From: Hamiltosporidium tvaerminnensis | Taxonomy: Eukaryota > Microsporidia > Dubosqiidae | NCBI GenBank assembly: GCA_022605425.2 | Contig: JAKIMF020000001.1 | Location: 1,180,501-1,244,500 of the forward strand | Direction of reading: 5' to 3' | Length of the DNA: 64,000 bases | Shown here: one piece after another, positions 47,770 through 59,530 of the stretch | Layout: every line of letters starts with the position of its first letter | How positions within the stretch are numbered: the first letter of the stretch is position 1 | Notes under the pieces: model-generated | What the model was told of the DNA's origin: nothing | Seen by the model: the letters and a program-made list of their open reading frames with translations, nothing else | The model's database searches: none | Translations under genes and position numbers: made by a program

Positions 47770-50700
47770 TTATGGGTATAAAGAAAATTTTGGGAGCGAA
47801 ATACAATAAAAATAATAAAATAAAGCAACAAACGACGCTGATTAAATGAATAAAGAAGAAAAAGTGAAGCAAAACTGTGCGCAACACCTTGTGACAAATT
47901 CCCACCTTCCTCCTCTTACACAAAAACCACACAGCTACCCCCAATTCTAACATGCATTAAGATGCAAAATTGTAGATTTGACACTCTACCTTCGCCTAAT
48001 ACACCACTTCCCTCTTCGGTTGAAGTCTCTACATGCAATCCGTCATATGACATGGCGAAACCCTGTACTATAGCTATTCCTGATGGTAAAGGCTAATGTC
48101 ATCGCGAACTCTATTCGATTCCGTAACAGCTGACTCATAGGAAAAGCCTCGAATTGTTTTTTCGCAGTACAGACAAACTTTGAAAGCCTGCAAAGAAATA
48201 GCTGGACAGAGCTTCACATGTACTATAATGAGAAATTCAGCTGCGCTGTGCTCTTCGACGTGTTAAAAAAATTAGAAAAAGTGAGATTGGAAGGTAAATT
48301 TATTCAGAAAAAGATAAAGAGCTAAGATGAATTGCCACTTACCTCTCCAGACTATGTTCTTCAATCAACATTAAACTGTATATTAACTTGACATTGAAGT
48401 TTTTGTGCAAACTAAGAAACTCCCAAAGAAGGAAATCGCGAGATTATTGGCCAAACTAGAAAAAATCCAAATGAATTGGTCGAATTTAAGGTTTCGGAGC
48501 TCATTAATAGGGTAGTCTGTAAATAGAACGAGGCTCATGTACCTGAGTCAATAACGGATGCCGCGCATATCGTACAAGCTGCGCAGGTATGTCATGATGA
48601 GGCAATACGTAAAGAAGGACCAGATCCGCTCAGAAGGAAAATATAGAAAGAAAATTTCTAAATTAGTACTATCCAAAGATCCTCTCGTGAAGACTCGCAT
48701 ACAAGAAAAGCTCTCTACTTCAGAGACGAAAAGCTTTAAGAAAAATATGCATCAGTTTAAAAAAACTCATTAGTACAACTGATCTTACCGAGGGGTTATT
48801 TTAAGAAGAATGGGTCTTAGAATGTATACAAAAAATGTTACGATTTATACGACTAAAATACAATTCCGACAAGAGCATAGTAGATCTTTTTTATTATAAG
48901 GCCGATTCTATCCCGGGTTTTCTGAGCGTGTTGAATCAAAGCATGTTTTAATCCGATACGAAATTTCAAAATAGGCCTTAAAACGTGGAACAAAAATGAT
49001 AAATTCTTACGATGATGATCATTTGATACTTTTCATGTCAGATAAGCAGCAGACTACGTTTTCTTCGTTTGAGACTTTGCAGATATCATCAATTTTCTTT
49101 CCAATTAGAAAGCCGCTGATATCGATGATATGTATAACTTTTACTCCATGAACTTTACGAGTCTTCATGAACATCATTACGATATGGGCGAACTCTTTTT
49201 TTTGAAAGAACGCCTCAAGCCGAATGCCATTATTGTGTACATACTTATCCTGACACCAAAAGTACACCAAAGACTAGTTCTAATTGCAGATCATTAATCT
49301 GTACGTCAAACCTGTAAAAACTGACAACAAAATGTGTTACTTAGTGGTACAGCTTGAGGTGAAAAAACGAGAGTTATTACAGTTAATCAGTCAGAGGCGA
49401 TTAAGAGGGGGTAGGGAGTGAAATAAACGGCCCTATTGAATGTTTCTTTTGCTAAAGGGTACGGAAACAACCTCAAGGCAACTCGGATTGATGCCAAAAA
49501 AGCTTATGATTTAATATATCATGCTTATTTGACTTAACATTGAAAACTTCAATTTACCGTATTGAATTCAGAAATTTTTCAAGGTGATTATAAAAAAAGA
49601 AAATTTATATATCAGCAGGGCCTTAAATCATGAGCAAGAAGATCATGAGATGTATCCAGCAGAGAGATAGTCTGTGAGCATTTTTTTTTGTGTTATGTAT
49701 AGATTCATTGATCTAAAAGCTTGAAAGAAATACACGAAAGTGACAACACAAACAGATACGGTATTTAACTCAAATAATAAACTCTTGTTTATTGATAATC
49801 ATAAGCTGTTTGCCTTAGATGTTCAAACATTCGAAGAGATGACAGAGAAGGTGAAGAAGTTTATGAGAAATATAGGATTGGAAATAAACGAAAATATATA
49901 AAACAGGAATGACCCGTATTGTTATAATACTGATAAACTTACTGAAGTTATAGATGTTTATAATACCTTGGTATAATAAAAGATAGAAGAGCAATCTCTA
50001 GAATGAAGTCGTTTGAGGAAGAAATGATTAAACTGATAGCACGAATAGAAAAACTTTATCGATCAAGATTAAATGCAAAAAAAAATTAAGCCATCAAGCA
50101 ACATAAAATTCTTAACTAAACTATTACATAGGAGTACTTCTACTTGAATCGTTTGACTTATCTAAGTTTGATAAAGTAGTACGTGCTAGTTTAGTAAAGA
50201 AAAAAAATGCATCTACGCCCAGGATATAAAGAACATCTATAGCTTCCACATTAAGAACTTTGAAGAGGTTTACATAATGTCTAGTTCAAAAGCTAGCATA
50301 ATCTTGAACTTCTTGAATTGCCTGGAAAACATAAAGATTCATCGACAAGAAGTGTAGCAATCCTAAAGCTGAGAGTAATAATAAAACCCACCCTTACCTA
50401 AGAAAAAGCTTTTAAAAAATAAAACACGAGTTAGAAGAGTAAGTCATAAAGAAGAAATGGGAAGAAGCTCAATCAGATAAGTTATATAAAGAAATCAAAA
50501 AACGAAAACTACATTCAAAGTTAGACGATGCTAAAAATAACGAGCTGGTATGTGTAAATGACAGCTAGATTGCTAAAAAAGGGAGTGTAAGACTTCATGA
50601 TGAAGCAGTGTTCTGCTATATCAAAGATAGAAATTCATTCTGGAGTGCAGAAGGTATGTGTTGACACTGCGATTAGTCTAGGAAAACTGTAGACCACTTA

Positions 50701-51530
50701 GCAACAAGATTTGCAAAGATGCTTGGTCATGAATTCTTCGAGACATAATGAACTGGTACTTTGCAGCATTTAATCTTGCTATAGCACTATACTTATAAGT
50801 CTTAAAATAATTAGAATCCACTAAGTTCAAGAAATTCTTGATAATGAGTATGCAGATCCAAAAGTAGAAATAGGAATAAAAACTGAAGTAAAAATTTTGA
50901 ACAATACGGGAGATATATATTTGAACAAAAGGCAGAATAGAATAACCTAATTAAACGAGGAATAATATCTTATTATTCCTTTCAAACGGTTTATCAAAGA
51001 ATAGGTAGCAAGTAGAACTATTAGCAAACTAGTTAGGTCTTGTTTATAGATTTAATGTTAAAGATAATTCCGTAAGCGATGACCTGAAAGTATTGCGACA
51101 AAATACCACGAGACACATTCCAAAAGACTATAAATACCAATGAATCGAAAGGTATATATACAATCCATCGTATCCAAGAAGTCATTTGAAACAATTTATA
51201 TTGAAAGACGAAGAGGACATGAGTATAGGACGAATGCCGAAGAGAGCTATGACGTGAGTATAATTAGGTCTTATTTTAAGAGCTGATATGAATAAACGAC
51301 ATACACCTCTTTTAAAGCAGGTATGCAACGAGGAAGATGGTGTTACAACAAAAGATGCAAAAAATATTTTAACTCTTATTTTCGATTACATAGCCGCCAC
51401 AGCGAAGAAACTAAGAATTAATTCAAATGAAGAGTCATATTTAGAGAAGGCTGTGCAAGGGTTAAAAGTCAGAAATAATTATCTAAAAGTAATAAATTTG
51501 ATACCCAAGAATTTTATTAAATAAAATTTT
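47770..51530 (+). mobile_element. Old near-full-length copy of the endonuclease-type non-LTR retrotransposon
   Basis: This copy begins at ATGGGTATAAAG (47772), matching the very N-terminus of the best copy (MGRKK), and ends with CCAAGAATTTTATTAAATAAA near 51523. It therefore spans the same 5' to 3' extent, about 3.75 kb. Recognisable landmarks are the Pro/Ser-rich N-terminus (47890-48090), the AAQVCHDEA segment near 48575, RT motif A near 49480-49510, a worn motif C near 49790, the zinc-knuckle region near 50650-50720, and the C-terminal tail, still open for 78 codons at 51288-51524. Stops and indels occur throughout. I could not find clear target duplications, as expected for an old insertion. 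Confidence 0.85.
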
Positions 51531-52285
51531 AATCAATCATCACACTTGAAAAATAAATGATTTTTATTTACAACCAATTAAGGTTACATTTTAATAAAAA
51601 TTTCATTTAAGAATTTAATTTTAGATTTTTTTAGTTGTTAAAAGTTTAATAAAGGGTTTAATATACTTGTGTATTTTATATATTATTTTTTTATAAAATA
51701 ACCTAATAGAAAAAATTATGGCTTAGAAAATATATTTAGATTGGTTCTAAATATAAATTTTCAGCTTTAAAAATACTTACTTTAAAAGAAGGAACGATGG
51801 TTATGCTTTATACATCATTAATTTGGATTTATATAAAAAAACTAAGAAGTTAAACCTGGTTTAAAAGTTTCCTTTGATATAAAACATGTTCATTAATTGA
51901 TTCTATTTATATTTAATACTCCTATTTTACAATCATATTGACTTATAATTTATATAAAATCTATTTAATATAGTAAAAAAAATATTTAGTAAAAGATGTG
52001 AAATATTAAACGTTTTAAAATATAGTTGTGATTAATTGTTAGGATAGATTAATTTTATGCTAAAAGTAAAGATTGACTTAATTCGTTATTCCAATCCAGT
52101 TCCTATATAGATTATTATTGCCCCTATATTTGATTTAAATAACGAAAAATTTTATATCTATGTTTGAAAAATACTAAAAGATTTTATTCCGATTTTCTGG
52201 TTAAAAAAATGGTAAGTTTGATAATGTAAAAATTCCTGTTAGTATAATAAAATAGAAATTATAAAAGTATAGAAAACATAGTAAG
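51531..52285. other. AT-rich spacer
   Basis: Nothing recognisable is present between the retroelement and the RhoGAP gene. Confidence 0.4.
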
Positions 52286-52289
52286 TTTA

Positions 52290-53435
52290 TTAATTTGATT
52301 TTATATCATTCATTATTTCTAATGGAACTTCTTGCAAATCCGATCTTAATAAAGAGTCTATAAACTCTATTTGTGTGTTTATCGTAGTAATATCAAAATG
52401 TTTATAGTTAGGAAAAAGTGAAGGCGTGAAAATTTTAACAAGGTTCTCGAAAGTCATTCTATTGTATTTGCTATGTTTTTCTATAGTAATAAACATTTTC
52501 TTTAAAAATACTATCAATTTTCGTACATCTTCGTCAAAACAAAATCTTGAATAAAATACGAGATTATATAAAGATTTGTGAGATGGAAACCCTTTGATTG
52601 TCGCTATTAGTTCGCCACAAATGTATTCTGGAATTAATCCATTAAGTATTTCGCGAATATAGGCTTTAAATATGGAAGCATTATCATGGATTGAAAAGTC
52701 ATTTAAATTGTATCCTTTGTTGTCCTTTAAGACATTTGGAACGGTTCTATAGGCAGATGCCTTCCCAGAAATTCTAAATATGCCCTCAGTCTCTACACCA
52801 TTAGCCAATAAATGCTCTCCAATTTCATATATAAATGGATTTATCGGTATTTTTTGATCTATCTTAGAATTTTTACCAAATGAAAAAATATTTTTTAACA
52901 TTTCCAAAAAACAATCACATCTTTTTTTTGGCTTCTCTAACAACTTAAATCTACAATAACTTGAAATTTTTTTTCGCTGATTATATTCTAACTTATCATA
53001 AAAATATTGAATTGTTTCTTTATATTCAAGTGCTCTCAAGCTAGTTTTACAATATTTTTTTTGCATCTTTTTTTGATTTATCACTCTAATATTTTCCATC
53101 TTTACAATGGAAGTGCATTTATTGATAGAGTGTTTGGATCTAACCAAATATTTTAAATCAAATTCACAGAATAAAATCTTAAAATTTGCGAGAGCATCAA
53201 TTTTTGTACATATGACTGCTAATTTATCACTCACATCAGTCTTGGTTATCATCTGATTCTTTAAATGCCTATGCACTGGCAATAATTTTTTGTTCCTCAT
53301 TGAACCTTTTTCTAAAGAATTAAACAGTCTAATTAATTCATCCGATTTGAATGGCAATGACACTGTCTTGTTTAATGAATCGTCACCATATGCTGAATTA
53401 TTTACAGCATCCTGTATTTTTATTTTTCCTATCAT
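52290..53435 (-). CDS. RhoGAP-domain protein
   Basis: A 381-residue protein whose C-terminal half (about 198-365) is a Rho GTPase-activating domain, which speeds GTP hydrolysis on Rho/Cdc42-type GTPases that control actin and polarity. The arginine finger is R221 in the hallmark GIFRISG (218-224). Other family landmarks follow in order: ASIFKAYIREI (compare vaslLKlfLReL), GLIPEYI, and NLVKIFTPSLF (331-341, compare NLa.vf.PsLl). The N-terminal 195 residues are Lys-rich and unassigned; no membrane segment is seen. The ATG at 53435 is the natural start, because the only nearby upstream ATG is followed at once by a stop. AAATATTTAAA lies about 25 bases upstream. The frame is intact. The specific GTPase partner cannot be told from the sequence. 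Confidence 0.88.
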   Translation of the reverse strand: MIGKIKIQDAVNNSAYGDDSLNKTVSLPFKSDELIRLFNSLEKGSMRNKKLLPVHRHLKNQMITKTDVSDKLAVICTKIDALANFKILFCEFDLKYLVRSKHSINKCTSIVKMENIRVINQKKMQKKYCKTSLRALEYKETIQYFYDKLEYNQRKKISSYCRFKLLEKPKKRCDCFLEMLKNIFSFGKNSKIDQKIPINPFIYEIGEHLLANGVETEGIFRISGKASAYRTVPNVLKDNKGYNLNDFSIHDNASIFKAYIREILNGLIPEYICGELIATIKGFPSHKSLYNLVFYSRFCFDEDVRKLIVFLKKMFITIEKHSKYNRMTFENLVKIFTPSLFPNYKHFDITTINTQIEFIDSLLRSDLQEVPLEIMNDIKSN

Positions 53436-56400
53436 ATTGTTTACATTTTTTTTTGTTTAAATATTTTTTTTCGGAAACAATCAGCAATGAAAACAAATTG
53501 ATTATAAATTTCATCTTGATTTGTTAAATAAGAAATTTTACTTTCCTAAATAATTTTAATATAAATTAAACTTTTATATAATTAAATATCAGGAATATCC
53601 AGCTTTTTTTAAGATTAAATATTTCCTATATTAGTGAATGCTTTAATTTTTTTTATTATACTTATCAATTCAGATGTGGCTTTTAATGTTCTTTTGATAT
53701 TTCTAATCTTCTTCTTGAAACATTGATAATCAAAAAAAGCCAAACTAAACATTAAATTTAGAATTTTTAAATTATATTTAAATGGAATTAAATTGAACCT
53801 AATTAATATGAAAATATGCTTGTTTAAGATTAGTATTTTATAGAGTTTTAAAATTTCAAAGATCTTAAACTTGGTTTTCTTTAAATTATTTAATATTTGA
53901 CTTCTATTTAATTTTATACGAGCACTTAATATTTTTATTCTATTTTAGTAGGAAGGATTTCTTTTAAGAGCTCTAAAGGAATAAACACTTTGATCTTATT
54001 TCATCAAACATCTAAAATCACATAAAAATTTTAAAATATAGAATTAAAATTCAACTAATATAATCGAATTATATGTTTTGATACAAATAAACAAAATGTA
54101 TGTTTACTTCTAAGCGTTGCTAATAATTATACCAAAAATGCAATTAAGTACTTTCTAGACATCTGTTTCATATATCTATACAATCAATTCTCTATTTATC
54201 ATTATGAAAATCTTTAATTTACTATCTATTGAGTATTTCCTTCATAAATATTTGTATGTTTAGCAAAATTTATATCTTGATTCAAATTATATTTAAATTA
54301 GCTTCAACTTACAATTTAATAGTCACTTTAAACGAATTAAAATAAAAAATGTTTAAAAAATAAATTAAAAGAACTTATTTGAAGCTTAGAATGCATTATG
54401 AAATATATTTTTTTATAAATGACTCCTTTTTAGTAAATTTAATAACCGGTAAATTTAATTTGATCAGGATATATTTAGAATCACTTAGTTTGATTTATCA
54501 GATTAAATATATAATAATTTTGTTATTGATTATAGATGATAATAAATCAATTATAAGTTTGAAATAAAATTTCTCTTTTCTAATACTTATGTCATCAAAC
54601 ATTTTTTGAGATTGAAAAAAACTATGTTTGAAAAAGAAAACAAACACCACATAGACAAAATACAGCTTAATATAAAGAGAAATAAAATTTTGTAGCATCT
54701 TGCACGTTGCATAAGATCACTTAGTAGGTAATTAAGGCAAAACTCAAAAACATCAAACTAATATTTTCTCATTTCGAAGATACTATAAAAATATCAGATA
54801 TTTTCAAAAAAATGTTTTTATAATTTTTTACAGTTCTAGCACAAGAGATTAAAAATAAAACATGATAAATATTATAATTAGTTTCTATGAGAATATTAAA
54901 CTAAGAATAAATATGTAAACAGATGAGTATTTCTAACTTAGAAAACATATTCTTATAGGAACTATCATACACAGGTTTTTATAAAATAAAAAGATAATAA
55001 GATAATAAAAATAAAACTTTTTAAACTTCCACTCTATAGTACAACAGCATCTAGTCAAAAAATTAATGAATATAATAACCGGAGATCATAATGATAATCA
55101 TTTATTAAAAAACTTTAACTGCATTACATTTACAAAAAAAATCTACATGAAGATTTCATCGCATATGTTCAATTAAAAGATATACATAAGCCAACATTTA
55201 AAATGCTAGAAAAGCCCATAAAACCTGTTCGAAGAATATGCGTTTTGCTATGACAGCCATAAAAGTCTATGCATTGAAAAATAATAGATAATTACATGTT
55301 GGATCAGCATTTTAGAGTTTATTATGAAACCATATCAACAAATACTTACTTACTTATTTCAGTTCTCTTTCTAGTTCTCGGTTTAAAGACCAAGGATTAG
55401 AAGTCACGTATTTTATCGATTTTCAATCTCTAAGTCTTTACTGCTGCCATATTCCTCTCTCACGAGAAGTCTGTATGTTTTATTTTATCAATTCAATATT
55501 CATATGTTCCTCTATTTTCTAGGTCAGAATGTTAGATTTAAATTTGATGAATATTTTCTGCCTTTTATGTCAGTTCATTGTTTCTTAAGCAGTCTTTTAT
55601 ATTTTTATTTGTTTATTTAAATCTGTTGTAATTCAGAATATAGGAATGGGTTCGTATATTGCCAATGTGATTTATACTACATCAAAACTTGAAGAATAAT
55701 TTCACACTACTGCTACACACTATTGCTAAAAAGAAAGTTTATATATGGTTATTCACGTCGCACTATATTTATGGATACTACGATTTGAAATCAGAACAAA
55801 GACTATAATAGGCTTATTTGGGCACCAAAAGCAAATACAAGATTTACTTTGTACATTTATAGTGATTCAATAATATTTTATAGCATTAGAAAGCTTGCAA
55901 ACTCTCATAATTATCTATTTATTTTCATGTTTTCGTCTCTATAAACCTATTTTTGCTTGTTATAAAGTTTCTATTTTTGCAGCTCTTATATTCTATCATT
56001 TGATTTTTATTTTATTTATATAATAAAATAACTGTGTTTTAGGTTCTCAGGAAGAAAATATTTGAGTTTTATCAAAACTTTGTGTCTTTAATATAGAACA
56101 AGGTCGTAAAATTCATTAAAAAAACAATAATTTAAAAAGCTGTTTTAGTTTGATTTTGTTATAATTTTATCATGCTGCTTCCTTACCACGATCATAATAT
56201 AAAATTCAAAACAGAAACAAAAACCAACTGACAATAAAATAGTACCTCTAGAATGCAATAATATAAAATTTATGCTCACAAATTGTGTCAATTTTAATTT
56301 TCATCCCGAAAGTAAATCAGCAGATGCCTCTTCATCTATAATTTATTTTTTGAGTTAATTTGCCATGGAAAAATCTAATTATTCGTAGCTTCAAAAATTA

Positions 56401-56765
56401 CTAAATTTTTAAAATGCAAAATCTGCTATTTAATCATTTGAAAACCGTTTAAGAAAACATAATCTCAATATACTTGCAATAAAATTTTACGGAAGCAAAA
56501 AATTTAAATTTTTTTTACTGCAATCAACGATCTTTCTTCAATAAAGTTCGTTATGACATAAGGTATATATATTTAAGTAGTTTAGTTCCTTCGTAAAAAA
56601 ATATTATTCAATCACCATCAAAGATTACTATTTTTTTTATAGATTTTTTAATATTATTATTTCCATATAAGTTAAATCTATTATTAAAGATTTTTTAATA
56701 GAATAAAAATTATGATCTAGATTTCTTCATATAGATTTATACCTTTAAATACAATTTGAGAGTTG
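53436..56765. other. AT-rich spacer
   Basis: No supportable gene. A less AT-rich patch near 55360-55480 may be worn coding or mobile DNA, but I could not place it. Open frames near 54379-54698 are within chance. Confidence 0.45.
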
Positions 56766-56767
56766 TG

Positions 56768-56770
56768 CCC
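56768..56770 (+). promoter_or_regulatory. CCC-type start motif
   Basis: GTGCCC ends 2 bases before the ATG at 56773, in an otherwise AT-rich leader. Confidence 0.5.
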
Positions 56771-56772
56771 TT

Positions 56773-57305
56773 ATGTCGAATTCGAATGTAAATATAGAGA
56801 AATCTTCGACGGAAAAGTTAAGTTCCATTGTGAAGTATTATTATATTCAAGATGGAATTGAAAAGCATCTTGAATCACTTCATCAAAAACGTACTTTATA
56901 TATTATGAAGAACATAATTCGGATTCGCAATAATGAAATTTCGGGTCTGGACGCAGTTACGTCTGATTAATGTTAGTGTGTATTTTGTTACGAACTGCAA
57001 AATATAAGCTAGATATTCTAAACAATTTTTTGAGACCAAATTATGCTATAAATTACGCTATAAATTACGCTTATAAGCGTAAATTGAATAGTAATACAGA
57101 AATTTTGTTTGTTAATGCTGAAGATATTCCAAGTGCTTTTTTAAATAGAGAAATGGTTTTATTTGAAATGATAGTTGAATTTAGAAGAAAAGTAACTGAA
57201 GAATCGCAATATAAATTGATTAATATATTAAATGAAATAATAAAAAACTGGTATCAAACCATCCAATATGATTATAGAACGCTCAAGAAGCTTTGTCAAC
57301 CATAA
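56773..57305 (+). pseudogene. Unknown family, member 1, broken by one frameshift
   Basis: Two overlapping frames (56773-56970 and 56970-57305) together match the single intact frame at 62499-63014. Both N-termini begin MS.xN...EKS.TE, both middles contain an AKYKL or AEYKL segment, and both C-termini share REMV.FEM...F.RK (compare RETVYNEML..F.RK), INILNEII (compare FRLLNGII) and YRTLKKL (compare YKKLKEL). The break is a one-base change of frame at about 56965-56975, where TAA overlaps ATG. A 12-bp tandem duplication near 57049-57075 has lengthened the protein with NYAI repeats. The proteins are helical, charged, without signal peptide, and about 170 residues long. CCC before the start shows that it was once a proper gene. 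The function is unknown. Confidence 0.7.
57049..57075 (+). repeat. 12-bp tandem duplication inside the coding sequence
   Basis: ATAAATTACGCT-type units repeat in tandem, encoding NYAINYAINYA. The length is a multiple of three, so it does not change the frame. Confidence 0.65.
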
Positions 57306-57555
57306 TTGTATTCACAAATTTGAATTTTATACTATTTAATTTGTAAATAATTTAATGTATCTCTTAAACACTAAAAATAATATAAAACCACGCTACATTT
57401 ATTAAATTAAAATCAAGTTTTTAATGATTTCTTTACTTATATATATTTTTCTAAAATTTTACCCCCTCCCCCCGTCGAACCCTTCATCTAAATACCAAGA
57501 ATTTTTCACGTTTATTATAGGTATTTTCAAAGTATTTAAGTCATTAATTTATGTG
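57306..57555. other. Short spacer with a C-run
   Basis: This is AT-rich except for CCCCCTCCCCCC at about 57462-57473, unusual here and unexplained. Confidence 0.4.
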
Positions 57556-57559
57556 GTAA

Positions 57560-59530
57560 TTTTTTTTTCTATTTTCAATTAACACCATTTCATCATTCTT
57601 AACTTGTTTTAGAAGGTAGCTTCAGTTGTTAAATTTTTTATCTTCTTGAACAACACATAATGGCGCCTTCGTTTAAGTATTTTTTTCATTTTTCGCTCAA
57701 TCAACTTTTCTTCGTCAGCAAAAAATGCTTCTTTCAACCTTCTTTTTAAGTACTACGGATTGAATGTATGTCTCTACACTCATATATATTTAGAGATTTT
57801 AGTGTGTATCTTTTGGTATTTGCCACGATACCGTTTCAGGCTGTTGTTTAACAATTATCCTTCTGCTGCATCAAAAAGGCTGGATTCTTTTGATATAGTT
57901 CATAGGTCGTGAGTGTCATTGTGACAAATTGAAGGGAATCTTGAGAAGTGTTTCCTGCCTCAACGAGGGATATGTTCCGGGTTTATTGTCTACAAAAAAT
58001 AAATAAGGACTTCTATTCCGAAATAAGCAACTATTTTATTATTTTTAGTCTTTAATCTCTGAATACTCATTAAGAAAAAATTTATTCAAATTGGCTCATA
58101 GTTTGTTTTAACGTCTTAGATTCAAATCGATTTAATAAAGTTGATATATTCGGATAGGAAGAGAATAACATCATAAAAAACCATCTGGTTAGTAAAGGGT
58201 GTGTAAAATTGATGGCAAAATTATTGTTGACATTTTGGTTGGATATAAACCAAATTGGATCTGTAGGCTTATCCTATATGTTCTCTGTTTATAATAGATT
58301 AAAAAAGGCATTTGGGAATGTTCCGATTGTTCATCCTAAAGAGTAAGAGAAAAAGACGGAATAGAATAAGTAACTAAGTAAGGATATCTATACTGCAAAA
58401 TTTATTATGCCGCCATGATAAGTTTTCGCTGGGAATCTCTATTATCGTGTTCATTAATCATCTACTGTTTAATCCGATTGTTGCTATTTTGGCAGACATA
58501 TTCTGGTGCTTAGAATACAATTTTATTAAATATAGCTTAATATTGCAACATCAAGGCCAAATTTTCAATTTTTACATGTACATAAAGAGTAATTCACAGC
58601 TAGAAGCCCATATAATATAAGCACATATAGCTTTCGTAAATTTTTGTTCTTATATCTTTATATAAGGTTTGCAAGTTTATGACTTTTCTAATTTTTTCTG
58701 GTTATTCGCATTATACTCGATAGAAGTTTTTTTTTTTCACAGCAAGGTAAGTTATATATTAATTTAATTCTTATTTTCACGCATTTCTGTTAGAAATTTC
58801 GCTACCTTCTTCAAGCTAAACAAAGAGTTATGAAAAGTATAATTGCCACATACACTATGAAAACCTCTAAAAAGTTTGCGCAAACGCGTATACGTTCTTC
58901 AAACCATAAGCACGAGTGTTTTTTGTTTTTTACATAAATACACGTCCTGCATCATCTAATTTTAAATTTCTGGCTCGAGTTAAAGATCTATAAATGATAA
59001 TTTGAAAAATAGATTGTATGTAAATAGATTGAGTGAAATTAATTTCAACGCATTGGATCTTTTAAGATCATGTTTTTCTTCTCCGGGTATAACCTTGATC
59101 TTTACTTGTTCGAAGGATCAACTGCATCAAGATATCTTCTGTTTTCTATAAATTCAAAATATTTGTAACATCGACTTATTGATGTTAGCAAGCATTATGG
59201 AAGTAAAACAGATAAACTCCCTCGACTTTTCTTGTTGAATTTTTATTCCCAGATTCTTTGTAAGCTTTTTCCCCTTCGCAGTCATTTTTTCTAGAGTTAT
59301 TGGTTTTTGGCTTAGCAGTTTAGATTTATACTACACAAGAGATGCTAATAACGCGCAATTTTTTTAATTCGGATTGTACTTTGTAGATTTTCTTTGTATT
59401 TGCGTTTACTTAAGTATCAAACAACACATCAATATTTTTGATAAATTATCTCTTTGTAAATTTTTTTTTCCTGATCTTCTAGTCCATAAACTCAGATGTA
59501 CTACTGATTTATTAATCTTATTTACCCTAT
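57560..59530 (-). mobile_element. Old retrotransposon copy interrupted by the GC-rich element
   Basis: Minus-strand homology to the best copy runs in order: 57560-58150 corresponds to about 19600-20060 (for example AAGTACTACGGATTGAATGT, compare AAGTACTATAGACTGAATGT). After a gap, 58600-59530 corresponds to about 20280-21200 (for example GCATCATCTAATTTTAAATT, compare GCATCATCTAACTTAGAGAA, and ACAAGAGATGCTAA, compare ACAAGAGATGATTA). The gap holds an unrelated stretch homologous to the short GC-rich element. All coding capacity is lost. The 5' part beyond the RT palm is missing or unrecognisable. Confidence 0.65.
58150..58590 (+). repeat. GC-richer dispersed element, third copy, nested in the retrotransposon
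   Basis: Starting near 58160, GAATAACATCATAAAAAACC aligns with GGATAACCACATAAAAAACT at 23468, and the next hundred bases align well (ATTTTGGTTGGATATAAACCA, compare ATTTTTGGTGGAAATAAAACCA). The left edge falls at the same point of the element as in 23459. The copy is shorter and worn, and the right edge is approximate. Confidence 0.6.
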
